Origin: Chloroflexota bacterium
Lineage (GTDB): Bacteria > Chloroflexota > UBA11872
Direction of reading: 5' to 3'
DNA: 64,000 nucleotides
Assembly: GCA_022821905.1 (NCBI GenBank)
Contig: JAJECS010000003.1
Span: 62,001-126,000, forward strand
Shown: piece after piece, positions 8,370-16,227 of the stretch
Numbering within the stretch: position 1 is the stretch's first letter
Layout: each line of letters starts with the position of its first letter
The notes under the pieces: model-generated
What the model was told of the DNA's origin: nothing
Seen by the model: the letters and a program-made list of their open reading frames with translations, nothing else
The model's database searches: none
Program-made: the position numbers and the translations under genes

Positions 8370-9347
8370 TTGAAGAGCCCCACCAGCGGCACTTCTAGCG
8401 ACCGCCCGCCGTGGCAGCGACGCGAGAGATACGGGCTCTATGTACTAGCTCTCATTTTCATAATTCTTGGCATTGGCCTAGTCATTGCGGGCCTCTGGGT
8501 CGAATGCATAAGTTATAACTCGACTGACTGCTTGGATGATTGGTGGGCCAAATCGCTATCCGAAATCGGTATCGCGGCACTGATCGCAGGATTCCTCTTA
8601 GGCGGCTCTGAGTGGTATTTGAAGGAGACTCTATTCTCCGAAATTGAAACAAAGATCTCAAATACATTAGATTCTTTTCGAGTGTCAGCTTTTGACCTGC
8701 AACGCTTTGGTCAACTTCCGCCGCCTCTACAAGTTAGGCTTCGTGATCGAATCCTGGGCGCACCTGTCATACAGACTGATCTCGCTTACAAATACGAGCT
8801 TTCACCAGTTCAAATTGGTGACGATAAAGCCTATAAGGCAGTCGTTTCATCTCGCTCGACGTTTGCCAATCTTTCGGACACACAACAGCGATTCACCGTC
8901 AAAGAATCACTGCCAGCATCATCATTTGACACGAAGCAAAGCGACGAGGGATTCCAGGCGGTGACAAGTGAAATAGACGGCAAGGGGGAGTTTCCGTCCG
9001 AGCTTGTCCATCAGGCAATCATGAGTTGCAGTTCCAGCAAAGGCGCGGGAACTACGCTATTCGAGCGAGAGGCCACACTAGACCCTGGTTCCAAGCTGCA
9101 AATCGAGTTTAGGGGGGCTGCATACCTTCGGCCGGAGGAGTGGATTCCGCTTGAAGCATTTCTCCCTACTATCAATATGATCTGTGTAACGTCTGGCGCT
9201 GACCTCACATTCAACGGCCAACCAGGTGATGCTCTGAACGACATCTGGGAAGTTACCAAAGAGGATTCCGGAGAATATCGCTGGGAAATCAGAGGCGCCG
9301 TCTTGCCTGGGCAAGGCTTCGATATCTGGTTTGAAGAGGAAGAGTAA
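8370..9347 (+). CDS. Two-TM membrane protein of unknown function
   Basis: A 325-aa product starting at TTG 8370 with GGAGAGA eight bases upstream, 13 bases after the DUF3326 stop. Two hydrophobic helices lie at about residues 21-43 and 64-80, separated by a Cys-containing loop (VECISYNSTDC). A basic N-terminus and a soluble C-terminal region of about 240 residues follow, ending in an acidic FEEEE tail. I do not recognise the soluble domain. By position it is the third gene of the island operon. Sampled lines are near half G+C (28 of 60 at 8821-8880), unlike the chromosome around it. It could anchor or regulate the two upstream enzymes, or be an unrelated cargo gene. Confidence 0.75.
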   Translation: MKSPTSGTSSDRPPWQRRERYGLYVLALIFIILGIGLVIAGLWVECISYNSTDCLDDWWAKSLSEIGIAALIAGFLLGGSEWYLKETLFSEIETKISNTLDSFRVSAFDLQRFGQLPPPLQVRLRDRILGAPVIQTDLAYKYELSPVQIGDDKAYKAVVSSRSTFANLSDTQQRFTVKESLPASSFDTKQSDEGFQAVTSEIDGKGEFPSELVHQAIMSCSSSKGAGTTLFEREATLDPGSKLQIEFRGAAYLRPEEWIPLEAFLPTINMICVTSGADLTFNGQPGDALNDIWEVTKEDSGEYRWEIRGAVLPGQGFDIWFEEEE

Positions 9348-9707
9348 AATATAGATCAGGCAAAAATTGGCGGGATTCCCATCGCCAGGGGGATTTCTCT
9401 TGCGTCTTACGCTTAGGACTATGTCCTCAGTGCATTCGCTCCCAAGGAAAGCTGATACTCAAGTCAGTCCACCGGGTGTGGCTTCTAGGTGTGCATGCAC
9501 ACCGCTCATCAGCGGCCTGCCCAACTGACTTTCGGACGACTGTATGGAGAGAGTCCTGTGAGCAACAAAATTCGCTTGCAGCCGCCGAGACCCGGACCAC
9601 GTACGTCTCCCTCGCACGTACTCGTGGGGCACGTCACTGGCTGAAGGTCAACTGACATAAGACTTGACTCGCGGCGATACGTGAGTATCACAGACCATAT
9701 AGGCTGC
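9348..9707. other. Non-coding right edge of the island
   Basis: These 360 bases between the island and the convergent tsaD show no supported gene. A 60-codon minus-strand frame at 9509-9691 has no ribosome site and no familiar motif. A perfect 16-bp palindrome, ggtgtgcatgcacacc, lies at 9488-9503 and may be a protein-binding site. No clear terminator with a T-run is visible. Confidence 0.5.
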
Positions 9708-10769
9708 CTAAATCAGCGCCAATCCCGGTTCGGGTTCGAGCGGGCCGGTCGCAACTTCGCCGCGCGCCAGCCGCCAGGTTCCGGCGACCGCGATCATGCT
9801 GGCGTTGTCCACGCAGTGCTTGAGCGCCGGTACGTGGACGGGAACCGGCGAAGCGGCAGTCAACGCCGCACGCAGGCGCGCATTGGCCGCCACGCCGCCC
9901 GTGAGCGTGATCGCGGCGGCGCGCATTTGCCTGGCCGCCCGCACAGTCTTGGCCACAAGGACGTCGACCACGGACACCTCGAACGCGTGAGCCACGTCCG
10001 CCACGAACTCGGCATCATCGATGCCGGTCGCGCCGCTATCCGCCGCACCAATCCGCGCCGCCTCGACCGGTCCCAACTCGTCGTGGACCAACCGCCGCAC
10101 GGCAGTCTTGAGTCCGCTGAAGCTGAAGTCGCTGCTGCCCGGCAGCCAGGCGCGCGGCAGCTCGAAGGGGGACCCGTCGCGCCCCGCCGCGGCCCGCTGG
10201 ATGGCCGGGCCGCCCGGATAGGACAAGCCCAGCATTCGCGCCACCTTGTCGAACGCCTCGCCGGCGGCATCGTCGCGCGTGCGGCCAATAACCCGGTATT
10301 CGCCAGGCGCGGCGCCGTAGACAAGCTCGGTGTGACCGCCGGACACGATCAGGGCCATCAGCGGAAACTCCGGCGGTTCGCCATCGTTGAGCCACGGCGA
10401 CGCGAAGTGTCCTTCCAGGTGGTTCACAGGTACGAGCGGGCGATCCAAGGCATAGGCCAGGCCCTGCGCGAACCCCAGCCCCACCAGCAACGAGCCGGGG
10501 AGTCCGGGGCCCTGCGTGACGGCCAGCGCGTCTAGCTCCGCCGCGTCGATCGCCGCTTCCGACAAGCACGCGTGCCACACGGCGTCGATGGCCTCGACGT
10601 GGATGCGGGCGGCGGCTTCCGGCACGATGCCGCCCATCGCGGCGTGCGGCTCAATTTGGGTTTGGCTCTTGAGCGCCAACTCCTCGCATTCCGCCCGCAC
10701 CACCGCCACCGAGGTGTCGTCGCAGGATGTCTCGATGGCCGCGATCAGCGACCCGTCGGGAATCGTCAC
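9708..10769 (-). CDS. tsaD: tRNA N6-adenosine threonylcarbamoyltransferase TsaD
   Basis: Transfers threonylcarbamoyl from TC-AMP to A37 of ANN-decoding tRNAs together with TsaB and TsaE. The 353-aa ASKHA-fold product has the N-terminal AIETSCDDTSVAVV, the metal-binding HLEGH, VSGGHTELV and the C-terminal CVDNASMIA block with its metal Asp. GTG 10769 overlaps the rimI stop (GTGA on the minus strand) and is chosen over an in-frame start at 10784. It is the last gene of a tight minus-strand operon that also holds tsaB and tsaE. Confidence 0.96.
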   Translation of the reverse strand: MTIPDGSLIAAIETSCDDTSVAVVRAECEELALKSQTQIEPHAAMGGIVPEAAARIHVEAIDAVWHACLSEAAIDAAELDALAVTQGPGLPGSLLVGLGFAQGLAYALDRPLVPVNHLEGHFASPWLNDGEPPEFPLMALIVSGGHTELVYGAAPGEYRVIGRTRDDAAGEAFDKVARMLGLSYPGGPAIQRAAAGRDGSPFELPRAWLPGSSDFSFSGLKTAVRRLVHDELGPVEAARIGAADSGATGIDDAEFVADVAHAFEVSVVDVLVAKTVRAARQMRAAAITLTGGVAANARLRAALTAASPVPVHVPALKHCVDNASMIAVAGTWRLARGEVATGPLEPEPGLALI

Positions 10770-11389
10770 AGGCGCGCCGCCCAACTGAGGCGCTCGGCGA
10801 GATCGCGCTCATTGCGCGTGAGGCGCGCATGGAAGTCCGGCCCGTGGATGGGTTCGCTCCACATGATCAGCGCGTCTTCCCGGTCGTCGCTGTAGTAGCG
10901 CGGTCGCACCCCATGGTCCACGAAGCCGTATTTGCGATAGAGATTCTGCGCCCCCCGGTTGCTCATGCGCACCTCGAGGGTGATGCGCGTGGCGCCGCGC
11001 AGCCGGCTGAGCTTGGCCATCTCGATGATCAGCGCCTCGGCGAACCCGCGCCGGCGATATTCGGGATCGACCGCGATGGTCGTGATGTGCGATTCGTCGA
11101 TCATGAGCCACATCCCACCGAACGCGACGATGTCGTTGCCCGGCGCCGGGGCGCGCGGCCATAGGTTGAACGGGAATCGTCGCGGCGGGGGTGGCGGCGG
11201 CGGCTCCACGCCGGGGCGGCGCGCCACGAAATACCACGCCCGCTGGTTGTTCATGATTTCCCGTCGGTACGAGTCGCGCGGCCAGGGCACAGAGAACGAC
11301 GCCCTTTCGATCCGGCGCACCTGCGGCAAGTCATCGAGCTGCATCGGCTCGATCACGATCTCCGGACCGTCGTCGCGACCGTCAGCCAT
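10766..11389 (-). CDS. rimI: GNAT acetyltransferase, RimI type (ribosomal protein S18 alanine N-acetyltransferase)
   Basis: A 207-aa GNAT-fold enzyme. MQLDDLPQVRRIERASFSVPW is the typical RimI opening and AVDPEYRRRGFAEALI is the acetyl-CoA pyrophosphate loop, followed by EVRMSNRGAQNLYRKYGF. It is longer than the usual 150-160 aa because of a Pro-rich insertion (PPPPPPP) and a spacer at about residues 60-85. Overlap with tsaB and tsaD and the frequent rimI-tsa neighbourhood in bacteria support the name. The exact N-terminal substrate is inferred. Confidence 0.85.
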   Translation of the reverse strand: MADGRDDGPEIVIEPMQLDDLPQVRRIERASFSVPWPRDSYRREIMNNQRAWYFVARRPGVEPPPPPPPRRFPFNLWPRAPAPGNDIVAFGGMWLMIDESHITTIAVDPEYRRRGFAEALIIEMAKLSRLRGATRITLEVRMSNRGAQNLYRKYGFVDHGVRPRYYSDDREDALIMWSEPIHGPDFHARLTRNERDLAERLSWAARL

Positions 11390-12014
11390 GGCCGGCCGTG
11401 GGGACGTAGATGGGTCGGGCCACGGTCACGCCAATCGTCGACGGATCGCGCTCGCCAGCCACGCGGCCGAGGGCATGTGCGACCTCAACCGGCCGGATGC
11501 GCCGCAGCCGCAATCCGGCAGCGACAATTCCTTCCGCCGTGTCGTCGTCGACATCGCCGGCCACGGTCACGCCCGAACCAAGCTGCACCGCAAGCTCGGG
11601 CGGGCCGATGGCGGGGCCTACGGGCGCGGCCCGCCCACTGGTCCAGCAGTAGAGGCGGCCACGGCCGGCGGGAATGACGATCGGTCCGGCGTGGCCGCCG
11701 GCCGCACCGGCCACTGCGGCGGCCGACCGCACGCCGACGAACGGCACGCCCAGCCCGGTCGCCAGGCCCTTTGCGAACGCCACGCCGGCGCGCAGCCGCG
11801 CATAGCGTCCCGGCCCCATCGCCGCGGCGACCGTGCGCAGGTGCTCGCGCCATGCCGGCACGGAGGGCCTTATGCCGGCGTGCACGGCGCGCAGCCCGTT
11901 GACGAGCGGCGTCTGCGCGGAATCGCCCTGCCACGCCGCCAGCACCTCGTCGCCGTGCAGCAGCGCCATGGCGGGTGCGGAGCCTGTGGTATCCATCGCA
12001 AGTACCATCGTCAT
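11382..12014 (-). CDS. tsaB: TsaB, tRNA threonylcarbamoyladenosine biosynthesis partner of TsaD
   Basis: A 210-aa ASKHA-fold paralogue that dimerises with TsaD. VLAMDTTGSAPAMALLHGDEV, AMGPGRYARLRAGVAFAKGLA and the following VPFVGVRS block match TsaB. It lacks the HxxxH metal site of TsaD, as expected. ATG 12014 overlaps the tsaE stop as ATGA, and its own 3' end overlaps rimI by 8 bases. Confidence 0.93.
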   Translation of the reverse strand: MTMVLAMDTTGSAPAMALLHGDEVLAAWQGDSAQTPLVNGLRAVHAGIRPSVPAWREHLRTVAAAMGPGRYARLRAGVAFAKGLATGLGVPFVGVRSAAAVAGAAGGHAGPIVIPAGRGRLYCWTSGRAAPVGPAIGPPELAVQLGSGVTVAGDVDDDTAEGIVAAGLRLRRIRPVEVAHALGRVAGERDPSTIGVTVARPIYVPTAGHG

Positions 12015-12517
12015 CGCGCCGCCATCCGTGCGTCCACGGCCGCGAGGAGTTCCCGACTGCGAGGTCCGCCGGCTGAGAGCGTGATCGTCCGCCGGTTCGT
12101 CGACTCCGCCTGGATCGCCACGAGCAAGCAGTCCTCGGGCATGCGCTCACCAGCTCGTTCGGACCACTCGACCGCCGTGACCGCCGGTTCGTCGAGCAGG
12201 TCCTCCCAGTCGATCGAATCCAGGTCGAGCGCGCCCGCCAGGCGGTAGAGATCAACATGCTGCAGCCGCAACCGGCCCGACCCATAGACCGACACGAGCA
12301 CATAGGTCGGCGACGTCACACCCTCCGCGACGCCAAGCCCCTGGGCAATGCCCTGGGCGACCACGGTTTTGCCCGCGCCCAGCTCGCCCTGGAGCGCGAT
12401 GAGGTCTCCCGGCCGCGCGGACCGACCAATGGCGACGCCGACGGCTCGCGTAGCGTCCGGCCCGTCGGAGGCGATTTGGGTTTGGGCAACCGTAGGGAAC
12501 GTCAATGCACGCTCCAC
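12011..12517 (-). CDS. tsaE: TsaE, P-loop ATPase for t6A modification
   Basis: A 168-aa ATPase that resets the TsaBD complex. It shows Walker A GELGAGKTVV, the SPTYVLVSVY switch region, HVDLYRL and the terminal AVEWSER block. The GTG at 12517 is used here; a TTG at 12505 with GGAG six bases upstream is an equally good start and would shorten the protein by four residues. It is the first gene of the tsaE-tsaB-rimI-tsaD operon and is divergent from the GT4 gene with almost no space between the two start codons. Confidence 0.93.
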   Translation of the reverse strand: MERALTFPTVAQTQIASDGPDATRAVGVAIGRSARPGDLIALQGELGAGKTVVAQGIAQGLGVAEGVTSPTYVLVSVYGSGRLRLQHVDLYRLAGALDLDSIDWEDLLDEPAVTAVEWSERAGERMPEDCLLVAIQAESTNRRTITLSAGGPRSRELLAAVDARMAAR

Positions 12518-12531
12518 GAGAGGCGGCGGCG

Positions 12532-13734
12532 ATGAGCCTGCACGTCGCCATGATCGCGCCGACGGGATTCTTCGCGGACTACGGGTGTCACGTGCGGATC
12601 CTGGAGGAAGCCCACGCGCTGCAAGCGTTGGGCCACGCCGTCACAATTTTTACCTATCCGACCGGCGCCACGCCGGACGGACTGCGCGTGGTGCGCCTGC
12701 CGGCGTTTCGCCGTCAATCGGGCGCGCACGTCGGCTCGCACCGGCGCAAGCTGCTGCTGGACCCGCTGCTGGCTGGTCTGGTCCTCGCTCGCGGTCTGCG
12801 CCAACCCATTGACGTGGTGCACGGCCATCTGCACGAAGGCGCCGCGATTGGCTGGCCGCTGGCGCGCGCTCGCCGGGTGCCGCTGATCCTGGACTACCAG
12901 GGAAGTCTGACCAGCGAGATGGTCGACCATCGGTTCCTCTCGCCGGACGGTCCCGGACTGCAGATCTTCGGCGTGGTCGAGCGTGTGATCGAGGCCGCGG
13001 CCGACTGCATCGTCACGAGCTCGGCGTTTGCCCGGGACCAGCTTGCCGCGCGCAAGTCGTGGTCGGCGGAGCGGATTCTCAGCGTTCCCGACGGCGTTGA
13101 CGTGGGGCGGTTTCGCCCGCGAGCGCCGGAAGATACCCCCGAGCTGGCCTCGCTGCGACTCCGGCTCGGCATTCCGCCGAACCGGCTGGTGGTCGGCTAT
13201 CTCGGCCTGCTCGCGGAATACCAGGGGACCGGCGACCTCATCCGCGCCGCGCGCCTGGTGGTGGACGCCGAGCCGGGGACGCACTTCCTGATCATGGGAT
13301 ACCCCAATGCCGCCGAATACGAGCACGCCGCCAGGCAGGCGGGCCTGGCCGAGCACGCGACGTTCACGGGCCGAATTCCTTATGCGCAAGCGCCGGCGTA
13401 TCTGCGGCTTTGCGACCTGGCGGTGGCGCCCAAGCGGTCGGAAACCGAGGGCAACGGCAAGGTGCTCAACTACATGGCCACCGGCCTGCCGACCGTGGCC
13501 TACGCGCGCGGAGTGGCCGCCGAATTTCTCGGTCCCGCCGCCCGGCTCGCCGAGCGAGGATCCGTGCCGGCGCTCGCCAGTGAGATTCTGCGCCTGGTGC
13601 GAGACGCCAGATCGCGCCGGACCTACGGGGAGAACCTACGGGCGCGCGCTGAGCAAGAGTTCTCCTGGCAGCGACAGGTCGGAAAGATTCTCGACGTGTA
13701 CGCGTCCGTCGGCGCAGAAGCGCGGCGCGACTGA
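12532..13734 (+). CDS. Glycosyltransferase family 4
   Basis: A 400-aa GT-B fold glycosyltransferase of GT4 (glycosyl transferases group 1). HVAMIAPTGFFADYGCHVRI and LQALGHAVTIFT form the N-terminal Rossmann part. VVGYLGLLAEYQGTGDLI and PKRSETEGNGKVLNYMATGLP carry the C-terminal nucleotide-sugar site with the E-x7-E style motif. ATG 12532 is preferred over the in-frame ATG at 12505 because family homology begins there and the longer form would overlap tsaE. It precedes mraY by 55 bases, so it probably modifies a lipid-linked or envelope glycan. Donor and acceptor are unknown. Confidence 0.88.
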   Translation: MSLHVAMIAPTGFFADYGCHVRILEEAHALQALGHAVTIFTYPTGATPDGLRVVRLPAFRRQSGAHVGSHRRKLLLDPLLAGLVLARGLRQPIDVVHGHLHEGAAIGWPLARARRVPLILDYQGSLTSEMVDHRFLSPDGPGLQIFGVVERVIEAAADCIVTSSAFARDQLAARKSWSAERILSVPDGVDVGRFRPRAPEDTPELASLRLRLGIPPNRLVVGYLGLLAEYQGTGDLIRAARLVVDAEPGTHFLIMGYPNAAEYEHAARQAGLAEHATFTGRIPYAQAPAYLRLCDLAVAPKRSETEGNGKVLNYMATGLPTVAYARGVAAEFLGPAARLAERGSVPALASEILRLVRDARSRRTYGENLRARAEQEFSWQRQVGKILDVYASVGAEARRD

Positions 13735-13789
13735 TTGCTACCGTAACTCTGACGCCCGCCACACGTCGGAGGGTCGCATAGAGCCTGGG

Positions 13790-15154
13790 TTGGCGATCGG
13801 ACTGGCGGCCGGTTGCGCCTTCGTCATTGCCGCGGGGGGCTCGGTCGCGCTCCGGCGTTTCTGGCCGCACTTTCGCTCGGCGGAGGTCAAGCGCGGGGCG
13901 CATCAGATCGCCGCGCCGCTCGGCGTGTCCGGCAAGCTGCCGCTGGTGGGCGGCGTTGCCGCCGTCGCCGCCGCCGTCATCGCCGCAGCTCTATTGTCCG
14001 CCGGTCCGGCCGCCTCCAGCGCCTGGTGGGTGCTGGTCGTCGCAGCCGGGTTCTTTCTCTTCGGGCTCGCCGACGACCTGCGCAAGACGCGCGTCGGGCG
14101 CGGCGTGCCCGAGGGCGCCTACCTGGTCATCGCTCTGATACTCAGCGTCGGCGCGACGGCGCTATTGGTGGGACCCGGCGCCCACGCATCCGGCTCGACA
14201 TCGCCCTACGCAATGGCGCATTGGCTCGGCCCGGGGGCACACGTACCGCTGAGCGCCTGGTATGTCGCGCTCATCCTTGGAACCACGTTGGCGACCAGCT
14301 TCAGCGACGGCATGGACGGTCTTACGCCGGGCACCGTGACCATCGCGACGGCAGGCGCCGCGCTGGTGGCCGGGCTCGCCGCCGGGGTCAGCCACGCCGG
14401 CTGGCCGCTCAGCGTGGCGGCCATTGCCGCCGGGCTCCTGGTGTGGAATCTGCCGTCGGAGTGGTCGCCGGCCAATCGCGGCGCCAAACGTCGCGCGAGC
14501 ATCTACATCGGCGACAGCGGAGCCCTGATGCTGGGAGCGGCCTCGGCGGCGGCGGCGATCGTGGCGGGCGTCGATCTGCTGTGGCCGGTGATCGCGGCGC
14601 CGCTGCTGCTGGAAGGCCTCTCGTCGCTGCTGCAAGCCAAGATCCTGGTGCCGCTGTACCGGCGCTGGCGCGATCCCCGGCTCCCGGACGGCTCGCCGGT
14701 TCCGCATCAGCAATTCCCTCTGCCGCTACTAGCGTCTCCGCTGCACTACCACTGGGAGATCGTCGGCCTGAATCGGCAAAAGATCGTGCTGGGCTTTTGG
14801 GCCGGCACCGCCGCCACTGCGGGCCTGTGCGTCATCGCAGCCACGATGCTCGATTCGGCGTGGGCAGCGCTGGCGATAGCCCTCGCCGCGGCGGTGGGCG
14901 CGGCGTTCTGGGGCGCGGCCACGTGGACCCGACCGGCATTCGTGACTGCGGACGGCGACTTCTTGCTGCTGTTTCACGGCCGGCCCATCCGGTTGCTCGG
15001 ATGGCTGCTGGCGCGGCAGCGACGCGTCGTCGGCGACTCGAATGCAGCCAAGGCAGCCGCAGACCGGGGCCTTCTTGACCGGCCCATGAATGCCCACGTG
15101 CTCGACGCGACTCTCGAAGAGTTGCTGGCCAATGTGAAACGGCCGGCGACGTGA
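13790..15154 (+). CDS. mraY: MraY-type phospho-MurNAc-pentapeptide transferase
   Basis: Integral membrane enzyme moving phospho-sugar from UDP to undecaprenyl phosphate. The catalytic blocks are all present: GLADDLRK (DDxxK), SFSDGMDGLTPG, YIGDSGALMLGA and PLHYHWE, the usual His-rich loop. About ten hydrophobic helices are visible. The frame is open upstream inside the GT4 gene, but homology starts at LAIGLAAG, so a TTG at 13790 is taken; GGAGGG lies 16 bases upstream, rather far. The 454-aa product is longer than typical MraY because of an extra C-terminal tail of about 70 residues after the last helices. It is followed by a GTGA overlap. Confidence 0.85.
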   Translation: MAIGLAAGCAFVIAAGGSVALRRFWPHFRSAEVKRGAHQIAAPLGVSGKLPLVGGVAAVAAAVIAAALLSAGPAASSAWWVLVVAAGFFLFGLADDLRKTRVGRGVPEGAYLVIALILSVGATALLVGPGAHASGSTSPYAMAHWLGPGAHVPLSAWYVALILGTTLATSFSDGMDGLTPGTVTIATAGAALVAGLAAGVSHAGWPLSVAAIAAGLLVWNLPSEWSPANRGAKRRASIYIGDSGALMLGAASAAAAIVAGVDLLWPVIAAPLLLEGLSSLLQAKILVPLYRRWRDPRLPDGSPVPHQQFPLPLLASPLHYHWEIVGLNRQKIVLGFWAGTAATAGLCVIAATMLDSAWAALAIALAAAVGAAFWGAATWTRPAFVTADGDFLLLFHGRPIRLLGWLLARQRRVVGDSNAAKAAADRGLLDRPMNAHVLDATLEELLANVKRPAT

Positions 15155-16227
15155 GCACATCGGGCGCGAGCGGGGACCTGCGCGCCGGCGTGAGCGCCAT
15201 CCTGGCGGCGAGCGGAGACGTTGGCCCGTGGACGTGGCACGCCGTTGCCGCCGACGCGCGGCATGAAATCTGGCGACTTCACTCGGGTCCGGCGTCATTG
15301 ATCGTGAAGGTGTACCTGCCGGCTGCCGACCGCTACTACCACCACCGCTGGCGACGCGAGGAGCGGGCGCTGGACTTGCTCAGCCGCCAGGCGCCCGGAT
15401 TGGCCCCGGAGCCGTACGGCGCCATGCTCGCCACAGACGCCTTCGCCGCCGTGGTCATGGAGGACCTGGGAACTCATTCCCTGGCCGACCGGCTCGAATC
15501 CGCGAACGCCAGCGAGCGCGCCGGCCTGCTGGATTGCGCCGTCGACGCGTTGGCCGCGTTCCGCGAGGTCGCATCGCGCCACCAGGGCATGCTCCGGGCA
15601 CTGGCGTACCAGAGCGATCTGGACCGCATCACGCGCGACACGTTGCAGCGACGCCTGGCCATCGCCGCGGCCCGGCTCGGCGATCCATCGACCGCCCCGG
15701 AGCCGGATGCTGCACCCCGGGCGTTGGCGCCCGATCTTCCCTGGCGGGACCTCGAGGCGGGCATCGTCAAACCGCTCATCCGCGCGCCGCGGCGAGTGGT
15801 GCACAACGGGTTCTCGCCGCTCAACCTGATGCCGCGCCCCGGCGGACGGCTGGCCGTCATCGACTGGGAAACTCTGGCGGTGGCCGCCCCCGCACTGGAT
15901 GCGGCCGACCTGCTGACGTTTCCGAATTTCGGGCTCTCCGCGGACGCCATGGAGGACCGGGCGGCCCGGCTCGCCGGCGAGTCCGACTCCGCCGGATCAA
16001 TCCAGGTGTTTTGGGCCGCCGCCGCCGAGCGCGGCTTGACCTACGCCGCCACCGCCGCCGTGCGCGAGCGCCGCGGGCAGGCAGAGTCGCAATCCGGTCG
16101 GGCGGCGACATACGCCGCGCGTCGTCGGTGGTATCTCCGCGTGTTCGACGAGGCCGTCGAACGTCTCGACCTGGACGCCGGCGCGCGGCGTCGGATCCGC
16201 GACGCGGTGCCGGGGATCGACGGCTGA
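15151..16227 (+). CDS. Aminoglycoside-phosphotransferase-fold protein, probable pseudokinase
   Basis: A 358-aa protein with the APH/choline-kinase fold. LIVKVY near residue 50 supplies the ATP-site Lys, and AVIDWETLAVAAPALDAADLL is the metal-binding (DFG-like) segment. The catalytic loop reads HNGFSPLN where the family has HxDxxxxN, so the general-base Asp is Gly. The protein may be inactive, may bind a sugar without phosphorylating it, or may use another residue. GTG 15151 overlaps the mraY stop and its TGA overlaps murF as TGATG, so it is translated within a cell-wall operon. A link to muramyl precursors is inferred from position only. Confidence 0.75.
   Translation: MSTSGASGDLRAGVSAILAASGDVGPWTWHAVAADARHEIWRLHSGPASLIVKVYLPAADRYYHHRWRREERALDLLSRQAPGLAPEPYGAMLATDAFAAVVMEDLGTHSLADRLESANASERAGLLDCAVDALAAFREVASRHQGMLRALAYQSDLDRITRDTLQRRLAIAAARLGDPSTAPEPDAAPRALAPDLPWRDLEAGIVKPLIRAPRRVVHNGFSPLNLMPRPGGRLAVIDWETLAVAAPALDAADLLTFPNFGLSADAMEDRAARLAGESDSAGSIQVFWAAAAERGLTYAATAAVRERRGQAESQSGRAATYAARRRWYLRVFDEAVERLDLDAGARRRIRDAVPGIDG

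Noticed and set aside
9509-9691. 60-codon minus-strand frame in the island gap
   Set aside because: No ribosome site, no motif, and composition unlike coding sequence of its neighbours.
9681-10535. Plus-strand 284-codon frame over tsaD
   Set aside because: Arg/His-rich antisense shadow of a clearly identified gene, no motif or ribosome site.
13307-15154. 615-codon frame as a fused glycosyltransferase-MraY
   Set aside because: The first part is the GT4 gene in another frame, rich in Arg/Pro; MraY homology begins only at 13790.
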